A stretch of DNA of 64,000 nt from Candidatus Binatia bacterium. Lineage in GTDB: Bacteria > Desulfobacterota > Binatia > UBA12015. Below the pieces are notes generated by a model. The model worked only from the letters and a program-made list of their open reading frames with translations, searched no databases and was not told the origin of the DNA. The position numbers were made by a program, and so were the translations under genes. The stretch covers positions 118,404 to 182,403 of the forward strand of contig JAQWRY010000032.1 of the NCBI GenBank assembly GCA_029243485.1, read 5' to 3'. Every line of letters starts with the position of its first letter. Position 1 is the first letter of the stretch. Positions 1 through 7,507 of the stretch are shown piece after piece.

Positions 1-1
1 C

Positions 2-436
2 AAGTTCATGTTCCGTTGGCAGGCCGACCCCCTCGCCGAGAACTTCCCCGACCCGACAGCGGACGCGGCGTATCAGTTCTGCCTGTACGCGGGCGAAACG
101 CCTGTCGTGGAATTCGACTTGGCGCTTCCGACCGATAGCTGGCGGGCGCGCTCGAGGGAGTTCCGAATCCGGAATGGTGGCTCGGGGCTCTCGGTGGTCA
201 CGCTGCGTAATGGAGACGCGCGGTCTCGGGTCACTCTGAAAGGGAAGGGCGCTCTTCTCGACGCTCCGTACCTGCCGGTCGTCGCTCCGCAGGGACTCAC
301 GGTGCAGTTGATCGACGCAGACAGCGGGCGCTGTTTCGGCGCCGACTTCCCGGCGTCGTCGATCACGCGGAACCATCCGGGTGATCCGTCGAGTCAGCTT
401 GGTCGCGTCGGACGACTCGCCGCGAAATTCCCGTAG
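2..436 (+). CDS. C-terminal part of an exported-type protein of unknown function (left end cut by window edge)
   Basis: The frame is open from the window edge and stops with TAG at 434-436, so only the last 144 residues are seen. The ATG at position 8 is probably internal, because the frame continues upstream of it. The fragment has a short 'FRWQ' stretch, a 'FCLY' strand, many small hydrophobic strands and a late 'QLIDADSGRCFGADF' segment. I recognise this arrangement informally as the C-terminal beta-rich domain of many large secreted proteins in Myxococcota/Binatota-like genomes, whose function is unknown. The gene converges on the broken beta-helix gene with only 6 bp between stop codons and no visible terminator. 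The family assignment is inference; the reading frame itself is secure. Confidence 0.6.
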   Translation, partial: KFMFRWQADPLAENFPDPTADAAYQFCLYAGETPVVEFDLALPTDSWRARSREFRIRNGGSGLSVVTLRNGDARSRVTLKGKGALLDAPYLPVVAPQGLTVQLIDADSGRCFGADFPASSITRNHPGDPSSQLGRVGRLAAKFP

Positions 437-442
437 CGGGAA

Positions 443-2418
443 TCAGCGGTTGGGCTTCGCTGCGTCGCCGGGCTTGAAACCGAGCGTCGCCGGCGCCGTC
501 GTCGTGTTGTTGGCGATATCGACCGGACCGAGGACGTAGCGCGATTCGTCGTCCGAGAAGGCGACGAACGCGTCGGCGCCGGGCGTGAGGCTCATGTTGC
601 CGGTGATCCCGACGAGGCCGATGAGGGGCGTTTCGCCTCCTGCGTATATCGGATTTCGCGGCGATCCCCGGCCCAGATCGACGCTGGCCGGGCCGGCTTG
701 GCGGCGGATGAACTCGTTGGCGACGATGTTGATCCCTTCGCACCGGACGGGGGCACAGGGGTCGTCCTCCCCTCCGTCACAGACGGCGGCGCCCCCGTCG
801 CTCTCGCGGCAAGGCCGGTTCGTGGCCTTGCAACGCATTCCGATCGGCGTCGCGGCGATCAGATAGACGTCGTCGCGGTCTGTGTGGAGATTGTTCGAGG
901 AGATCAGCGAGTGCTCCGTGCAGGCGTAGTTGCCGAAGTTGGTCCGACGCGGATCGCCGATCCAGATCGCGGCGCCCAGCCTCTCGTCGGTCGCGTCGGC
1001 TTCGCGTGGCGACGGGATCCAGTTGATCGTGTTGCCTATGACGTGCCAGCCGGTGAGCGCGACGACCCCATTGTGGGTGGACACCAGCTCGTTGCCCACC
1101 ACGCGCTTGTTGATCGAGCCCGGGCCCGCGTTCGTCGCGTCGTCCGCTCCGCCTCCGCGCGGGACGATTCCCCACTCGAGGCCCCCGATCGTGTTCGAGC
1201 TGATGGTGCCCGTTCTGCCTATGGTCGCGATTCCCGTGCCGCTGCCCGGGGGTGTGCCGGTGACCGGGCGAATCACGTTGGCGGTGACCAGGCCCGCCGC
1301 CACCACCCCGATCCCGGCGTTCCCACCAAGAAGAACCGTGTTGCCGCGGACGGGCGCGATACCGGTGCGGATTCCGATACCGCCTTGGGCGCTCATCCGA
1401 ACGAAGTTGTCGTCGACCGAGCTCGTCGAAGTGTTGACGTCGATCACGGTGATGCCGATCGCGTCCATTGCCGCCCGGCTGGAGAACACGATTGTGTTGC
1501 GCGAAACGAACGTAGCGGCGTTCAGGGGCCTGGCGTCGATTCCGATGGCGCACTCTCGCACCGTGTTGTCGCTGGTGGTGCCACTGCTGACGCGGATGCC
1601 AGTGATCGCGGCTTCGGCGTCTTTGGGGCAGACGATGCGGTTGTCGTGCGTTCGGGCGGCGGGACCCTCGGTCGCCCCGAGGATTCGGATCACGCTGAAC
1701 TCGGCGTCGGGGAGGTTTCGGATCTCGTTGTTGAGGATGTTCGCTCCCCGCTGGTGCCAACAGGAGTTCAGGTGTTCGCAGAAGCCGCTGTCGCCCGGGC
1801 AGTCCGCCGCGCCGGTACATCGCTGTCCGTCGGTGCCTCCGGCCCGGCAACGCCCGGTGGCCCCGCCGGCGACCAGGCATCGGCCCTCCGGGCACTCCGC
1901 CGGCTCCACGCAGGGCGCGCCCGTCTGGGCGCGCCCGTCTGGGCGCCCCCGTCGCAGGAGCCCTTCGCGACCGAGCAGAGGTCGTCCGTCGCGATTGCCG
2001 GGACGGCTGTCCGGCCCGCCAGGTCGAATGGGCAGTCTTCGATCGTCACTCCCTGCGCGCCGGCGATCAGGATTCCGGCCTCGTCGAAGGCGCCCTGGAG
2101 GACGATTTCGCCGTCGGGCGCGCACCGAACGGTGGCCCGGTCGCTCCGGATCACGAGATCGCTCCCGAGACGGCACCGGCGGCCGGCTGGGACCACAATC
2201 TCCCCGGTCTTCTCCAGCATGGCCTCGAAGGCGGGGTGGTCGTCGGCCTTCCCGTCGCACCGAGCCCCGAAATCGAGGATGGTCGGGGCGACGGCCTCGG
2301 CCGTCGGGGGCGCGGCGCACGCCCATACGACCGCCGCCAGAATCAGGTTTCGGGCGGCCCGAATCGGGCCTCGAGGGTGCACCCAGGGTCGCGTCGGCAT
2401 GAGGCTCGACCCTGTCAC
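443..2418 (-). pseudogene. Exported right-handed beta-helix (pectate-lyase-3/NosD-like) protein, frameshifted
   Basis: The gene starts at ATG 2418 with an Arg-containing N-region and a hydrophobic signal segment (about residues 25-40, 'LILAAVVWACAAPP'). A polysaccharide-lyase/polygalacturonase-type opening follows ('ILDFGARCDGKADDHPAF', about residues 47-64). A Cys-rich linker and a long series of Asn-rich beta-helix rungs ('NTIVFSS', 'GNTVLLGGN', 'NNLHTD') come next. The first frame runs on to a stop at 1768. The homologous continuation lies in another frame and ends with TGA at 443-445. The switch occurs exactly at a 14-bp tandem duplication (1913-1946). Removing one copy joins the frames into a protein of about 653 residues, with both frames reading 'AQTGAP' at the junction. 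It is therefore either a recently broken gene, a phase-variable gene or a sequence error. A carbohydrate- or surface-associated role is only a family-level guess. Confidence 0.75.
1913..1946. repeat. 14-bp tandem duplication (2.4 copies) that shifts the beta-helix reading frame
   Basis: Every base from 1913 to 1932 is identical to the base 14 positions later, and the match fails at 1912 and 1933. The unit is a GC-rich 14-mer centred on 'GCGCGCCCGTCTGG'. Fourteen is not a multiple of three, so one extra copy moves the minus-strand frame exactly from that of the signal-peptide ORF to that of the beta-helix ORF. Confidence 0.9.
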
Positions 2419-2534
2419 AAAGGCGCTGGGCTCACCAGGCGGCAGGCATCGGGTTGGCGACCCGTCGCCGCCGGAGTGGGCGAGGGCTGGAAAGCCATGG
2501 TATACGAGGCCTTTCGGGAACTTCGCGCCCCGCC

Positions 2535-2563
2535 TTGCCGCTTTGGAATGCGATTGCTAGATC
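2535..2563 (+). promoter_or_regulatory. Candidate sigma70-type promoter for tRNA-Asp and rplM-rpsI
   Basis: TTGCCG (2535-2540) and TAGATC (2558-2563) are separated by 17 bases, and the tRNA begins 14 bases after the -10-like box. The boxes match consensus at 4/6 and 3/6 positions, so the call rests mostly on spacing and location. Confidence 0.35.
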
Positions 2564-2576
2564 CTCGAAACCCTGC

Positions 2577-2650
2577 GGGGTCGTAGCTCAGTTGGTTAGA
2601 GTGCCGGCCTGTCACGCCGGAGGTCGCGAGTTCAAGTCTCGTCGGCCCCG
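2577..2650 (+). tRNA. tRNA-Asp (GTC)
   Basis: The acceptor strand GGGGTCG pairs with CGGCCCC at 2643-2649 (one G-T wobble) and the discriminator is G. The anticodon loop 'CTGTCAC' gives anticodon GTC, and a normal TTCAAGT T-loop is present. The 3' CCA is not encoded. The gene ends 43 bp before rplM, which has no obvious separate promoter, so tRNA and ribosomal protein mRNA may share a transcript. Confidence 0.96.
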
Positions 2651-2693
2651 TATTATTTTCCCGCGGCAACAAGATCCGAACAGAGTAGGCAAA

Positions 2694-3143
2694 ATGGCGA
2701 CTAAGGTGACCACCTTCCCCTCCCACGAGGAGGGGCTGAAACAGCGACGCTGGGTCGTCCTCGATGGCGAGGGACGCACTCTTGGCCGTATGGCGACACA
2801 GGTGGCGGATCTCCTTCGGGGGAAGACGAAGCCCATCTATTCGCCGCACGTCGATTGCGGAGACTTCGTGATCATCGTGAACGCCAGCAAGATTCGGCTG
2901 ACGGGAAACAAGGCCACCGACAAGCTCTACTACCGGCACTCCGAGCGCCCGGGCGGTCTTCGCTCGACGCCGGCCGGTGAGCTTCTGGATGCGCGTCCGG
3001 ATCGGATCGTCCGAGAGGCAGTCAAGGGTATGCTTCCGCGCAATAGACTGTCGCGGCGGCTCATCACCAAGCTCAAGGTCTACCCGGGCGCCGAGCACCC
3101 TCATGGTGCTCAGATGGCCGAACCGATCGCGGCCGTGGAATAG
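2694..3143 (+). CDS. rplM: 50S ribosomal protein L13 (uL13)
   Basis: This 149-residue protein is a primary 23S rRNA-binding protein needed early in 50S assembly. Family hallmarks are 'RWVVLDGEGRTLGRMATQVA' (about residues 19-38), 'DFVIIVNA', the 'GGLR' turn and the C-terminal 'LKVYPGAEHPHGAQ'. The frame stays open upstream through the tRNA, but ATG 2694 gives the normal family length and N-terminus. It is the first gene of the classic rplM-rpsI pair; rpsI starts 11 bp downstream. The unusual neighbour is tRNA-Asp directly upstream. Confidence 0.97.
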   Translation: MATKVTTFPSHEEGLKQRRWVVLDGEGRTLGRMATQVADLLRGKTKPIYSPHVDCGDFVIIVNASKIRLTGNKATDKLYYRHSERPGGLRSTPAGELLDARPDRIVREAVKGMLPRNRLSRRLITKLKVYPGAEHPHGAQMAEPIAAVE

Positions 3144-3154
3144 AGTGGATCTTG

Positions 3155-3553
3155 ATGGCAGAGCAAACACAGAAGTTTAGCGCGACCGGCAAGCGGAAAT
3201 CTGCGATCGCGCAGGTCCGCGTCTCGCACGGTGCGGGGCAAATCGTGGTCAACCGCCGCGCGCTGGAGGACTACTTCGGTCGTCCCACGTCGCGGATGAT
3301 CGTGAACCAGCCGTTTGAGGTCACCGAGACCTTGGGCCGGTGGGACGTGTCGGTCAACGTGAAGGGCGGAGGAGTTTCCGCTCAAGCGCAGGCCGTGCGA
3401 CACGGTATCTCGCGGGCGATGCTTCTCGTCGACCCGAACTACCGCCCGACGCTCAAAAAGGCCGGCTTCATCACCCGTGACTCCCGCGAGGTCGAGTCAA
3501 AGAAGTACGGTCACCACAAAGCCCGCAAGCGTCCGCAGTACAGCAAGCGCTAG
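3155..3553 (+). CDS. rpsI: 30S ribosomal protein S9 (uS9)
   Basis: This 132-residue protein binds the head of the 30S subunit, and its basic C-terminal tail reaches toward P-site tRNA. 'ATGKRKSAIAQVRV' near the N-terminus, the central 'GGGVSAQAQAVRHGISRA' and the C-terminal 'KKYGHHKARKRPQYSKR' are diagnostic, including the final Lys-Arg. ATG 3155 is preferred to the TTG three bases earlier. It is the second gene of the rplM-rpsI operon and converges on lptG. Confidence 0.97.
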   Translation: MAEQTQKFSATGKRKSAIAQVRVSHGAGQIVVNRRALEDYFGRPTSRMIVNQPFEVTETLGRWDVSVNVKGGGVSAQAQAVRHGISRAMLLVDPNYRPTLKKAGFITRDSREVESKKYGHHKARKRPQYSKR

Positions 3554-3561
3554 AGGCTTTT

Positions 3562-3589
3562 GGTTGGGGAGCCTCTCCAGGCTCCAACC
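3562..3589. terminator. Weak hairpin between rpsI and convergent lptG (possible bidirectional terminator)
   Basis: GGTTG and GAGCC (3562-3573, with a two-G bulge) pair with GGCTC and CAACC (3580-3589) around a six-base loop. It lies just past the rpsI stop and before the lptG 3' end, where a shared terminator would be expected. Neither strand has a T-run after the stem, so intrinsic termination is doubtful. Confidence 0.3.
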
Positions 3590-3638
3590 CTGACACCCGC
3601 GCGAGTCGCGAGTCGTCGTACCGTATGTACTGCTGCGC

Positions 3639-4733
3639 CTATTCGCTGCCGAGGAAGAACACGGCGCCGATCAAGGCGAAGAGAGCGTTTGCCGTCCACG
3701 CGGCGACCACCGGTGGGAGCAGCTCTCCTTTGCCGAGGCTGGTCGTGAGCGCGAGGACGACCCAGTAGCTGAAGCCCACCACCAGGGCGATGCCCACGTT
3801 CGCGGCCGAACTGGATTGGCGGCTGTGTCGTGATGCCAGGGGAATCGCGATGAGGGACATCACGAGGCTCGCGAACGGCAGCGCGATTTTCAGCCACAAC
3901 TCGACCTGCGAGTCCTGTGTGTTGATGCCCTTGGCCGCAAGCTGACGGGTCTGCTCGGCGAGGGCCGCGTAGCTCATGTGCTCGGCGTCCCGGTAGACGC
4001 CGGTGAAGTCCTTGGGCGTTTCCTTCAGCCCGAGCCCGTTGGGCTCTAGTGTCTTCGTTTCGACCTCTCCACTCGGGGCGACAATCACTTCGTAGGCGCC
4101 CTCGCTGTCCCAACCACTTCCGTTCCAGCGGGCGAGTGTCGCAGAGACGATGCGCCGTAGTTGGAAGTCGTCGTTGAACTCGTACCGGGTCAGACCGTGA
4201 ATCTCGCTCTTCTTGGGGTCGAATCGGTCGATGTTCGTGAAGCCGCGCCTGTCCTGGTACCAGAGCTCGCGCTGCCGAAAGTGCGCTCGGTACGTCTTGT
4301 TCTTGATCTCTACGGTTTCGATGTAGTCCGAGCGGGCTGCACTTGGAGGGACGACGTACTCGTTGAAGGCGAGCATGGCGACCGAGAGGACACCGCACGC
4401 GAGCACGATCGGTGTTGCGATCTGCCAGAGGCTGATCCCGCACGCTCGCATCGCCATGAGTTCCGCCCGCCGGGCGAGCCCGCCGAGACCGAGGAGGGTA
4501 GCGGCCAGGACTGCCGCGGGCATGATCTGAGCGACGATCAGAGGGATCTTTAGGAGAAAATAGATGACGACCTGGGCGGTCGTGGGATCGTGCTGGAGGA
4601 AGCGTGGGATCCGCTCGAAGAAATCGATGCAGAGGTAGAGCAGGATGAACGCGGAGAGCGTCATGAAGAGTGCGCGTCCGAACTCGGTGAGCAGATAGCG
4701 CGCGACGGTCGGCAGCCAGAGGCTTCTGCTCAT
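3639..4733 (-). CDS. lptG: LPS export ABC transporter permease LptG
   Basis: This 364-residue inner-membrane protein pairs with LptF in the LptB2FG complex, which extracts lipopolysaccharide and passes it to the LptC/A bridge. Three N-terminal membrane segments (about residues 12-36, 55-85, 100-125) are followed by a periplasmic jellyroll domain (about 130-275) and three C-terminal segments ending in 'ALFALIGAVFFLGSE'. 'RRAELMAMRACGIS' is the cytoplasmic coupling-helix motif that contacts the LptB ATPase. ATG 4733 overlaps the lptF stop by four bases (ATGA), so the two are translationally coupled. No lptB, lptA or lptC is in the window. Confidence 0.93.
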   Translation of the reverse strand: MSRSLWLPTVARYLLTEFGRALFMTLSAFILLYLCIDFFERIPRFLQHDPTTAQVVIYFLLKIPLIVAQIMPAAVLAATLLGLGGLARRAELMAMRACGISLWQIATPIVLACGVLSVAMLAFNEYVVPPSAARSDYIETVEIKNKTYRAHFRQRELWYQDRRGFTNIDRFDPKKSEIHGLTRYEFNDDFQLRRIVSATLARWNGSGWDSEGAYEVIVAPSGEVETKTLEPNGLGLKETPKDFTGVYRDAEHMSYAALAEQTRQLAAKGINTQDSQVELWLKIALPFASLVMSLIAIPLASRHSRQSSSAANVGIALVVGFSYWVVLALTTSLGKGELLPPVVAAWTANALFALIGAVFFLGSE

Positions 4734-5914
4734 GACTCGGACCGCGCGGTCTGGAACTGGTTTCGAATCGAGTCGATCAAGCCGCTGGCTTTCCCCTCGA
4801 AGGGCGGCCGGGCCTCGCGCGATGCCCGGAAGAACAGGATCATGCCCGACACTCCCAGGATCGAGTTGGGAAGCCAGAGGGCGACCGGGACGGGCAGCAC
4901 CTCGTTCGCGGCGAGCGCATCGCCGGCGGTGAGCAGCAGGTAGTAGATGAGAATTATGGCGAGGCTCATGGCGAGCCCTCGGGAGCGCACGGCTCGCACG
5001 GGCTGGAGTCCCAGCGGGATTGCGAGCAGCGGGAAGATCAGCGCCGCAAAGGGAATCGCCACGCGTCGCGCGAGTTCGATCCGTTCGCTCAGCGCCTTCT
5101 CGGTCGTCCCCGAACTGTCCGCCACGATCTTTTGCAGCTCTGCGAACGGGATCTCGCTCGGGTCGCGGTCGCGGGTCTCGAACTGCCCCAATGCCTGTCC
5201 GAGGTCGAGGGAGACGTCGTACTCGACGAAGTCGGTCTTGTGGAACTCCTTGTGTGCGGGCTCGTTCGTGAACGTGACCCCGTCCTGGAGCCGCAGGTGG
5301 AGCGTTTGCGCGGTCTCGTCGGCAACGAGGGTCCCGCGGCTCGCGATGACGGTATTCTCTTGTTCGGGGTTCCGCCGATCCGAAAGGAGGATGCGCCGGA
5401 GCTCCGTACCCGGGGGCTCGATCTCCTCCACGTAGATCACGAGGCCTGCGAAGTCGTCGTTGAAGACGTGCTCGGTGAGCCCGGCCGTTGCCCGAGTTCG
5501 GGCGAGTTCGAAGATTCCAGTCTTCAGCCGAGTATTGCCCCAGGGCCGGGCGTGCAGGGAGAGCATCATCGATGCGGCAAAGATCAGCACGGCGAATGCC
5601 GCGATCGGGACCGAAATCTGGTAGAGGCTCAGACCAGATGCCCGTAGTGCGATGAGCTCGCTGTCCGACGACATCCGTCCGATGGCCATGAGGATCGCGA
5701 GGAGAAGCGCCATCGGGACCGTGACCTCCAGGAACGCCGGGAGAATGTACGAAAACAACAGCAGGACCTGTCCCAGTGGCACCCCACGGTTCACCACGAG
5801 TTCCACCAGCTTCATGATGCGGGCGATCAGTAAGATGAACGTGAACAGGGCAAGGCCGGCAGCGAATGGGCCCAGCACCTGCAGGAACACGTAACGGTGA
5901 AGCGTTCGCCCCAT
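4730..5914 (-). CDS. lptF: LPS export ABC transporter permease LptF
   Basis: This 394-residue partner of LptG in the LptB2FG extractor has the six-segment YjgP/YjgQ architecture: segments near residues 12-34, 52-80 and 95-118, a periplasmic beta-jellyroll (about 120-280), then segments near 285-305, 315-337 and 350-367. 'SDSELIALRASGLS' is the LptB-contacting coupling helix. ATG 5914 is divergent from the rlmB-type gene, with only 15 bp between their starts, so each promoter must lie within or very near the other gene. It is upstream of, and overlaps, lptG. Confidence 0.93.
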   Translation of the reverse strand: MGRTLHRYVFLQVLGPFAAGLALFTFILLIARIMKLVELVVNRGVPLGQVLLLFSYILPAFLEVTVPMALLLAILMAIGRMSSDSELIALRASGLSLYQISVPIAAFAVLIFAASMMLSLHARPWGNTRLKTGIFELARTRATAGLTEHVFNDDFAGLVIYVEEIEPPGTELRRILLSDRRNPEQENTVIASRGTLVADETAQTLHLRLQDGVTFTNEPAHKEFHKTDFVEYDVSLDLGQALGQFETRDRDPSEIPFAELQKIVADSSGTTEKALSERIELARRVAIPFAALIFPLLAIPLGLQPVRAVRSRGLAMSLAIILIYYLLLTAGDALAANEVLPVPVALWLPNSILGVSGMILFFRASREARPPFEGKASGLIDSIRNQFQTARSES

Positions 5915-5929
5915 GGAAGTGACTCGGCG

Positions 5930-6712
5930 ATGCTAACGGACGCCCGAAAAGGTGTAAAACGTCGTGAGCGTGGCCGCCGCGGTCGACCTTCATATGTGGC
6001 CTGCGGCTGGCACGCGGTCGCCGCCTTTCTCAAGGCGCGCCCGGACGATGTCGAGGGCATTCTCGCGACCCGGGAGAATCGTACTCAGGCGGAATACCTG
6101 GCCTCGGACGCCAAGGTGCGGGTGGAGACCAGCGACCCCAAGTCTCTGGGAGCTCTCTCTGGAGGTGCCACCCACCAGGGGATAGCCGCCCTGGGCCGAC
6201 CCCCCCGATTCTGGGACCTCGAGGAGGTCCTGGCGACCAAACCCGACATTCTGGTGGTTTTGGACGGTCTGACCGACCCTCGGAACATCGGCGCGATCCT
6301 GCGAACGGCCGAAGCCGCCGGGGCGGGGGGCGTGATCGTCGCAAAGGACCGGGCTCCCGGCCTGACACCGTCGCTGGTTAAGGCCGCGGCGGGGGCGGTC
6401 GAATGGCTCCCGATCGCCCGGGTCACGAACCTGGTCAGGTCCCTCGGTACTCTGCGATCGGCCGGAATCTGGGTGATCGGGCTGGACGGCGAGGCGGAGC
6501 TGAATCTGGGGGAGCCGGGGGCCGTTCCAGGTCTACCGGCGGCGCTGGTGATGGGTGCGGAGGGGGAGGGCGTCCGGCCGCTGATGCAAAAGAGCTGCGA
6601 CCGGTTGGTCGGGATCCCGATGACGGGCCGAACCGAGTCTCTGAACGTCTCCGTAGCTGCCGGAATCGGACTTTGGGAACTCTCTCGCCTTCGTCGCGGG
6701 GCGTCATCTTGA
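5930..6712 (+). CDS. rlmB: 23S rRNA 2'-O-methyltransferase RlmB / TrmH-family SPOUT enzyme
   Basis: This 260-residue S-adenosylmethionine-dependent ribose methyltransferase has an N-terminal RNA-binding substrate domain (about 20-90) and a knotted SPOUT domain. Motif 1 is 'LDGLTDPRNIGAILRTAE' (111-128, with Asn119 and Arg125), motif 2 'ALVMGAEGEGVRPL' (205-218) and motif 3 'SLNVSVAAGIGLWE' (237-250). The RlmB subgroup methylates G2251 of 23S rRNA, but related TrmH-family enzymes cannot be excluded by eye. A GTG at 5897 would lengthen it into lptF; ATG 5930 fits the family start better. It sits directly upstream of a tRNA block and the rpmG cluster. Confidence 0.85.
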   Translation: MLTDARKGVKRRERGRRGRPSYVACGWHAVAAFLKARPDDVEGILATRENRTQAEYLASDAKVRVETSDPKSLGALSGGATHQGIAALGRPPRFWDLEEVLATKPDILVVLDGLTDPRNIGAILRTAEAAGAGGVIVAKDRAPGLTPSLVKAAAGAVEWLPIARVTNLVRSLGTLRSAGIWVIGLDGEAELNLGEPGAVPGLPAALVMGAEGEGVRPLMQKSCDRLVGIPMTGRTESLNVSVAAGIGLWELSRLRRGASS

Positions 6713-6737
6713 CACTCCCGAATTCTCTTTGGTAACA
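6709..6737 (+). promoter_or_regulatory. Candidate distal promoter of the tRNA-Thr/Tyr/Gly/Thr operon
   Basis: A perfect -35 hexamer TTGACA lies at 6709-6714, overlapping the rlmB stop codon. A weak -10 (GTAACA at 6732-6737 with 17 bp, or neighbouring registers) follows. The strong -35 and the position about 125 bp before the first tRNA support it; the poor -10 weakens it. Confidence 0.35.
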
Positions 6738-6744
6738 ACGAAGT

Positions 6745-6772
6745 TTGACCCGCTTCCCGGAGCGTCGATAGG
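6745..6772 (+). promoter_or_regulatory. Candidate proximal promoter of the tRNA operon
   Basis: TTGACC (6745-6750, 5/6 match) and GATAGG (6767-6772, 3/6) are 16 bp apart, directly downstream of the other TTGACA box. Tandem promoters are usual for stable-RNA operons. The predicted start lies about 85 bases before tRNA-Thr. Confidence 0.35.
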
Positions 6773-6863
6773 GAAGGTGTGGTTTCGGGGCGGCGATGCA
6801 AGTTTCTTTAGAAAAAACAATAAGTTGGGGCTGTATCGCGCGGCGCAGCAGGCGTCTCGAAGC

Positions 6864-6936
6864 GCCGATGTAGCTCAATTGGAAGAGCAACTGATTTGTA
6901 ATCAGTAGGTTGTCGGTTCGAGTCCGATCATCGGCT
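6864..6936 (+). tRNA. thrU: tRNA-Thr (TGT)
   Basis: A perfect 7-bp acceptor (GCCGATG with CATCGGC) is present; anticodon loop 'TTTGTAA' gives TGT, and the T-arm has GTTCGAGTC. CCA is not encoded. It is the first gene of a Thr-Tyr-Gly-Thr block in the same order as the E. coli thrU-tyrU-glyT-thrT operon, from which the symbol is borrowed. Confidence 0.96.
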
Positions 6937-6956
6937 CGCTCAGCGACGGGTGTCTC

Positions 6957-7039
6957 GGAGAGGTACCCAAGTGGCCAACGGGAGCAGACTGTAAATCTGC
7001 CGGCTTATGCCTTCGGAGGTTCGAATCCTCCCCTCTCCA
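6957..7039 (+). tRNA. tyrU: tRNA-Tyr (GTA)
   Basis: GGAGAGG pairs with CCTCTCC; anticodon loop 'CTGTAAA' gives GTA. At 83 bases it has the long variable arm expected of bacterial class II tRNA-Tyr. The discriminator is A and no CCA is encoded. It lies 20 bp after tRNA-Thr(TGT). Confidence 0.96.
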
Positions 7040-7082
7040 TGGGGAAGAATCCGAGAATTGAACAGTTGGAAGTCAGGGTCGG

Positions 7083-7156
7083 GCGGGAATAGCTCAGCTG
7101 GCTAGAGCACGAGCCTTCCAAGCTCGGGGTCGCGGGTTCGAATCCCGTTTCCCGCT
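7083..7156 (+). tRNA. glyT: tRNA-Gly (TCC)
   Basis: GCGGGAA pairs with TTCCCGC; the anticodon stem CGAGC/GCTCG carries loop 'CTTCCAA', giving TCC. CCA is not encoded. It is third in the conserved tRNA block, 43 bp after tRNA-Tyr. Confidence 0.96.
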
Positions 7157-7217
7157 TTCGATAGAGGGTCGAGCCCCATGCCTGGGGGAGCGGCACCAAA
7201 CACTCGGTACTATACAG

Positions 7218-7290
7218 GCCCAGGTAGCTCAGTCGGCAGAGCACGTCCTTGGTAAGGACGAGGTCGGCGGTTCGATCCCGCTCCTGGGCT
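7218..7290 (+). tRNA. thrT: tRNA-Thr (GGT)
   Basis: GCCCAGG pairs with CCTGGGC; anticodon loop 'TTGGTAA' gives GGT. CCA is not encoded. In many proteobacteria tufB follows this tRNA directly; here rpmG follows after 45 bp. Confidence 0.96.
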
Positions 7291-7335
7291 CGTTCGGAAT
7301 GTAAGTCGCACGATTAGGCGAGGAAGAAGAAGAAG

Positions 7336-7488
7336 ATGCGAGATCTCGTGGCGCTTCAGTGTGAAGAATGTAAACGCAAGAACTACACGACCACGCGGAA
7401 CAAGAAGCGTACGACCGAAAAGCTCACGATGAAGAAGTTCTGTGCAGCGTGTCGGAGTCACCGCCCTCACAAAGAGGTCAAAGTCTGA
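7336..7488 (+). CDS. rpmG: 50S ribosomal protein L33 (bL33), zinc-binding form
   Basis: This 50-residue 50S protein opens '[20 protein letters not shown]' and ends 'HKEVKV'. Two Cys-x2-Cys pairs (Cys9/Cys12 and Cys36/Cys39) mark it as the zinc-binding 'C+' paralogue rather than the Cys-free form. ATG 7336 has a purine-rich stretch (AGGAAGAAGAAGAAG) directly before it acting as the ribosome-binding region. The order tRNA-rpmG-tRNA-Trp-secE-nusG is ancestral and common in bacteria. Confidence 0.95.
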   Translation: MRDLVALQCEECKRKNYTTTRNKKRTTEKLTMKKFCAACRSHRPHKEVKV

Positions 7489-7507
7489 TCGTGCGTCGGG
7501 CGTCCGA

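Noticed and set aside
698..2560. A 620-codon plus-strand frame across the beta-helix gene
   Set aside because: It is antisense to the signal-peptide and beta-helix frames, has no recognisable domain and runs through the promoter region of tRNA-Asp.
3552..3576. A second hairpin (AGAGGCT with AGCCTCT) after rpsI
   Set aside because: It competes with the better stem at 3562-3589, has an 11-base loop and lacks a T-run on either strand.
3639..5993. One 784-codon minus-strand frame read as a single long protein
   Set aside because: The first 420 codons are an Arg/Pro/Gly-rich shadow of lptF; only from ATG 4733 does it become LptG.
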